64,000 bases of DNA from Bacilli bacterium (GTDB lineage: Bacteria; Bacillota_I; Bacilli_A; RF39; UBA660): contig JAEDES010000003.1 of NCBI GenBank assembly GCA_016293205.1, forward strand, positions 18,213-82,212, given 5' to 3'. Both the position numbers and the translations under genes were made by a program. Shown one piece after another: positions 62,503 through 64,000 of the stretch (position 1 is the stretch's first letter; each line of letters begins with the position of its first letter). Below the pieces are notes generated by a model, which made no database searches, was not told where the DNA came from, and saw nothing but the letters and a program-made list of their open reading frames with translations.

Positions 62503-62598
62503 TTATTCTACCTTAATTAAATCATCGGATCTAAAGTCATATTTTTGATTTTTAAAATCTTCCCAAAGTCTTATATTTCTTTTCACTTCCAAATGGTC
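62503..62598 (-). pseudogene. Possible C-terminal gene remnant
   Basis: The minus strand reads DHLEVKRNIRLWEDF and KNQKYDFRSDDLIKVE to a TAA, with coding-like composition but no start codon or ribosome site. Upstream another frame gives AEFKLKTIWK. It looks like the end of a gene whose body is missing. The 110 bases up to the HD gene are non-coding and contain two GTGGAGC-type near-repeats. Confidence 0.35.
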
Positions 62599-62713
62599 TT
62601 TAATTTAAATTCTGCTCCACTTTAGAGCATTTTACCCTGTAGATTTCACTTTTAAGCACTCATCTACACTTTATTACACTCCGCTCCACTAGCAGAACTT
62701 ATCTAAAATATTG

Positions 62714-63739
62714 TTAAAATTTAAAATCTAAATAAACATAATTATTCATATCATATGACAAATTTTTATTTATCATGCTATTAGCTATTTTACAAATCTT
62801 CGATATCCTCTCGCCATTAACTAATGGATCAATATATCTTATCTTTGCGCCATGGTGAACATAATAAACATCTTTAGGTTCTTCTTCTGAAGTTTTAACT
62901 TTTGTAGCATTCTTCCAAAGATTAAAAATATCATTATATTTAGATGATTCTATGATATCTATTACTTCACTTTCTTTTAGATTATATAAATCCTGTTTTG
63001 AAATTTTATGTTCATCGCTTAATTTTTTCAAAATATCTGCAATAAATTGCATAGAATATCTAGTTCTATCATCCCTATAAATTATAGACAATCTACTCGT
63101 AATCTTTACAAATTTTCTTGCTATTTTCTTTGTTTTAAATCCTAATTCCTTTTCTTTATCCGAATTTTCTTGAATTTCTATGTCATTATAAATTTCTTTA
63201 ATACTTTCTATATCTAATAATCCATAAGTAAATAGTGCATTTGATAAAGAATATTCTAATCTATCAGCAGATAATTTTGGGGTATCATTATCTGCAATTG
63301 GATAAATATGATAATCATCTATTTCTGATATTTTAATATTATCTCTCTCTAATAGTTTTACTATTTCACTAGAGTTTTTTATTATTTCTGTTGTTAAATC
63401 TTCAGTAGATTCTTGAGTCATGTAATCCCCATTTAGAAAATCAACGCAATGTTTAAAAGTTGGAGTTGCAATATCATGAAATAATCCAGATAACGTTTGC
63501 TTTTTATCGTGAGTGAAATGCCAGATAATTAATGCCACTGCAATAGAATGATCTAAACTAGAAAAGAAGAAATTACTTTCAAACAAATTTGAATAAATAG
63601 TCCCACAAGCAATACTTATATATTTTTGTGATAATAACTCTTCAGTATTTATATAATCATTAAGCCATCCAGGAAATTCTGGTTCTAAAACGTTTAAATA
63701 TTCTATTATTCTCTTATCCACGTTTTCTAAATAATTCAT
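62714..63739 (-). CDS. HD-domain phosphohydrolase-like protein
   Basis: 341 residues. The HD signature is H-HD-D: SSLDHSIAVAL (His64), LSGLFHDIATP (His88-Asp89) and a later Asp in KLSADRLEYSL near residue 169. Such metal-dependent enzymes act on nucleotides or cyclic dinucleotides; the ADRLEYS segment is reminiscent of HD proteins annotated as dGTPase-like, but substrate cannot be told. A long helical C-terminal half (190-341) has no recognisable domain. GGAG-like AAGGAGTTTGATC precedes the ATG. Upstream is a 32-codon mini-ORF; downstream a gene remnant, so the locus is probably accessory DNA. Confidence 0.78.
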   Translation of the reverse strand: MNYLENVDKRIIEYLNVLEPEFPGWLNDYINTEELLSQKYISIACGTIYSNLFESNFFFSSLDHSIAVALIIWHFTHDKKQTLSGLFHDIATPTFKHCVDFLNGDYMTQESTEDLTTEIIKNSSEIVKLLERDNIKISEIDDYHIYPIADNDTPKLSADRLEYSLSNALFTYGLLDIESIKEIYNDIEIQENSDKEKELGFKTKKIARKFVKITSRLSIIYRDDRTRYSMQFIADILKKLSDEHKISKQDLYNLKESEVIDIIESSKYNDIFNLWKNATKVKTSEEEPKDVYYVHHGAKIRYIDPLVNGERISKICKIANSMINKNLSYDMNNYVYLDFKF

Positions 63740-63831
63740 ATGATCAAACTCCTTCTACAAGCAATTTTGTCAAACGCATTACATCATTTTATATTATTGT
63801 TATCAACACAGATACTGAAACGCCCATATCA

Positions 63832-63930
63832 CTATGACAATGGTTCAAAACTCCAAAAGAATTGAAATTTTCTCAATATATCCCATGTTTCTTTACCATA
63901 AAATATATTAAATATTTCTTCTTTATTCAT
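63832..63930 (-). CDS. Short 32-residue ORF at the right edge
   Basis: MNKEEIFNIFYGKETWDI followed by LRKFQFFWSFEPLS and TAG. It has a GAGGT ribosome site about eight bases upstream of the ATG and a TTGACA box further up. The Trp/Phe-rich end could be part of a membrane-active peptide or the start of a truncated gene. Family unknown. Confidence 0.35.
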   Translation of the reverse strand: MNKEEIFNIFYGKETWDILRKFQFFWSFEPLS

Positions 63931-64000
63931 TTATAGTACCTCAACAAATTGACTATCTAAGTTTTGTCAACACTAAATTTATATTAATATTATACCACGA

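Noticed and set aside
62620..62700. GTGGAGC-type near-repeats as a possible attachment site or array
   Set aside because: Only two imperfect short copies without regular spacing; not enough to call a repeat element.
1..64000. Possible UGA-as-tryptophan code, given Mollicutes-like features
   Set aside because: Conserved tryptophans are TGG, several genes end at TGA, and RF2 with its UGA frameshift is present.
1..64000. rRNA, tRNA, CRISPR arrays, insertion sequences, prophage
   Set aside because: No repeat-spacer pattern, no cloverleaf-like GC-rich segment, no transposase or phage protein was seen on either strand.

Overview
The window comes from a low-GC (roughly 30% G+C by eye) Gram-positive bacterium of the Bacilli/Mollicutes-Erysipelotrichia neighbourhood. 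It resembles the uncultured, genome-reduced gut Bacilli, but I cannot name a genus. The evidence is the Firmicutes-type S10-spc-alpha cluster with rpoA-rplQ-(ecfA pair)-truA-rplM-rpsI synteny, C+ (zinc) forms of S14 and L36, whiA-yvcK-lgt-uvrA/uvrB, Spo0A, a CIRCE operator, AGGAGG/GGTGAT ribosome binding sites and short hairpin-plus-T terminators. Tryptophan is TGG and TGA is read as stop (prfB carries the classic in-frame TGA), so the standard bacterial code applies. Most genes are on the minus strand. I saw no rRNA, tRNA, CRISPR array, IS element or prophage.

Layout: 1-3.1 kb holds the N-terminal part of a type VII secretion ATPase (EssC-like), a ZIP metal transporter, a metallo-beta-lactamase-fold enzyme and a Nudix hydrolase. 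3.1-9.3 kb holds rplM-rpsI, two related small Ser/Thr/Ala-rich proteins on either side of a membrane protein, truA, two eroded ECF-type ATPases without an ecfT, and a short-chain dehydrogenase. 8.9-23.2 kb is the ribosomal protein super-operon from rpsJ to rplQ, including secY, adk, map, infA, rpmJ and rpoA but lacking rpmD (L30). 23.3-35.3 kb holds dinB, an XRE regulator, glycolysis (gpmI, tpiA, pgk, gap), a DUF4143 ATPase, spo0A, a diacylglycerol-type glycosyltransferase and a TGS-uridine-kinase fusion.

35.3-46.2 kb holds clpP, then whiA-yvcK-lgt-uvrA, then uvrB followed by an apparently metal-site-less PgeF-like protein, a radical SAM/SPASM enzyme and an unrecognised 328-residue protein. 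46.2-56.3 kb holds a glycosyltransferase, a CotH-type kinase, ftsE-ftsX-M23 hydrolase, two YitT-family proteins, prfB with its programmed frameshift, and an SH3/L,D-transpeptidase. 56.3-64 kb holds the GGGtGRT/NifU-like gene pair, a probable AT-rich mini-gene, an Hsp20 gene under a CIRCE element, a rubredoxin-glutamate synthase fusion, a transglutaminase-like protein with a small partner, an HD-domain protein and short remnants.

How they fit together: ribosome synthesis, secretion (SecY, Lgt), glycolysis, cell-wall remodelling (FtsEX-M23, L,D-transpeptidase) and excision repair are ordinary housekeeping. Spo0A with a perfect 0A box upstream of its gene, plus CotH, suggests the lineage keeps at least part of a sporulation or developmental programme. 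The least understood pieces are the GGGtGRT/NifU-like operon with a 7+7 inverted repeat over its leader, the eroded ECF ATPase pair, the small paralogue pair at 4.2-5.6 kb, and the three-gene tail of the uvrB operon.
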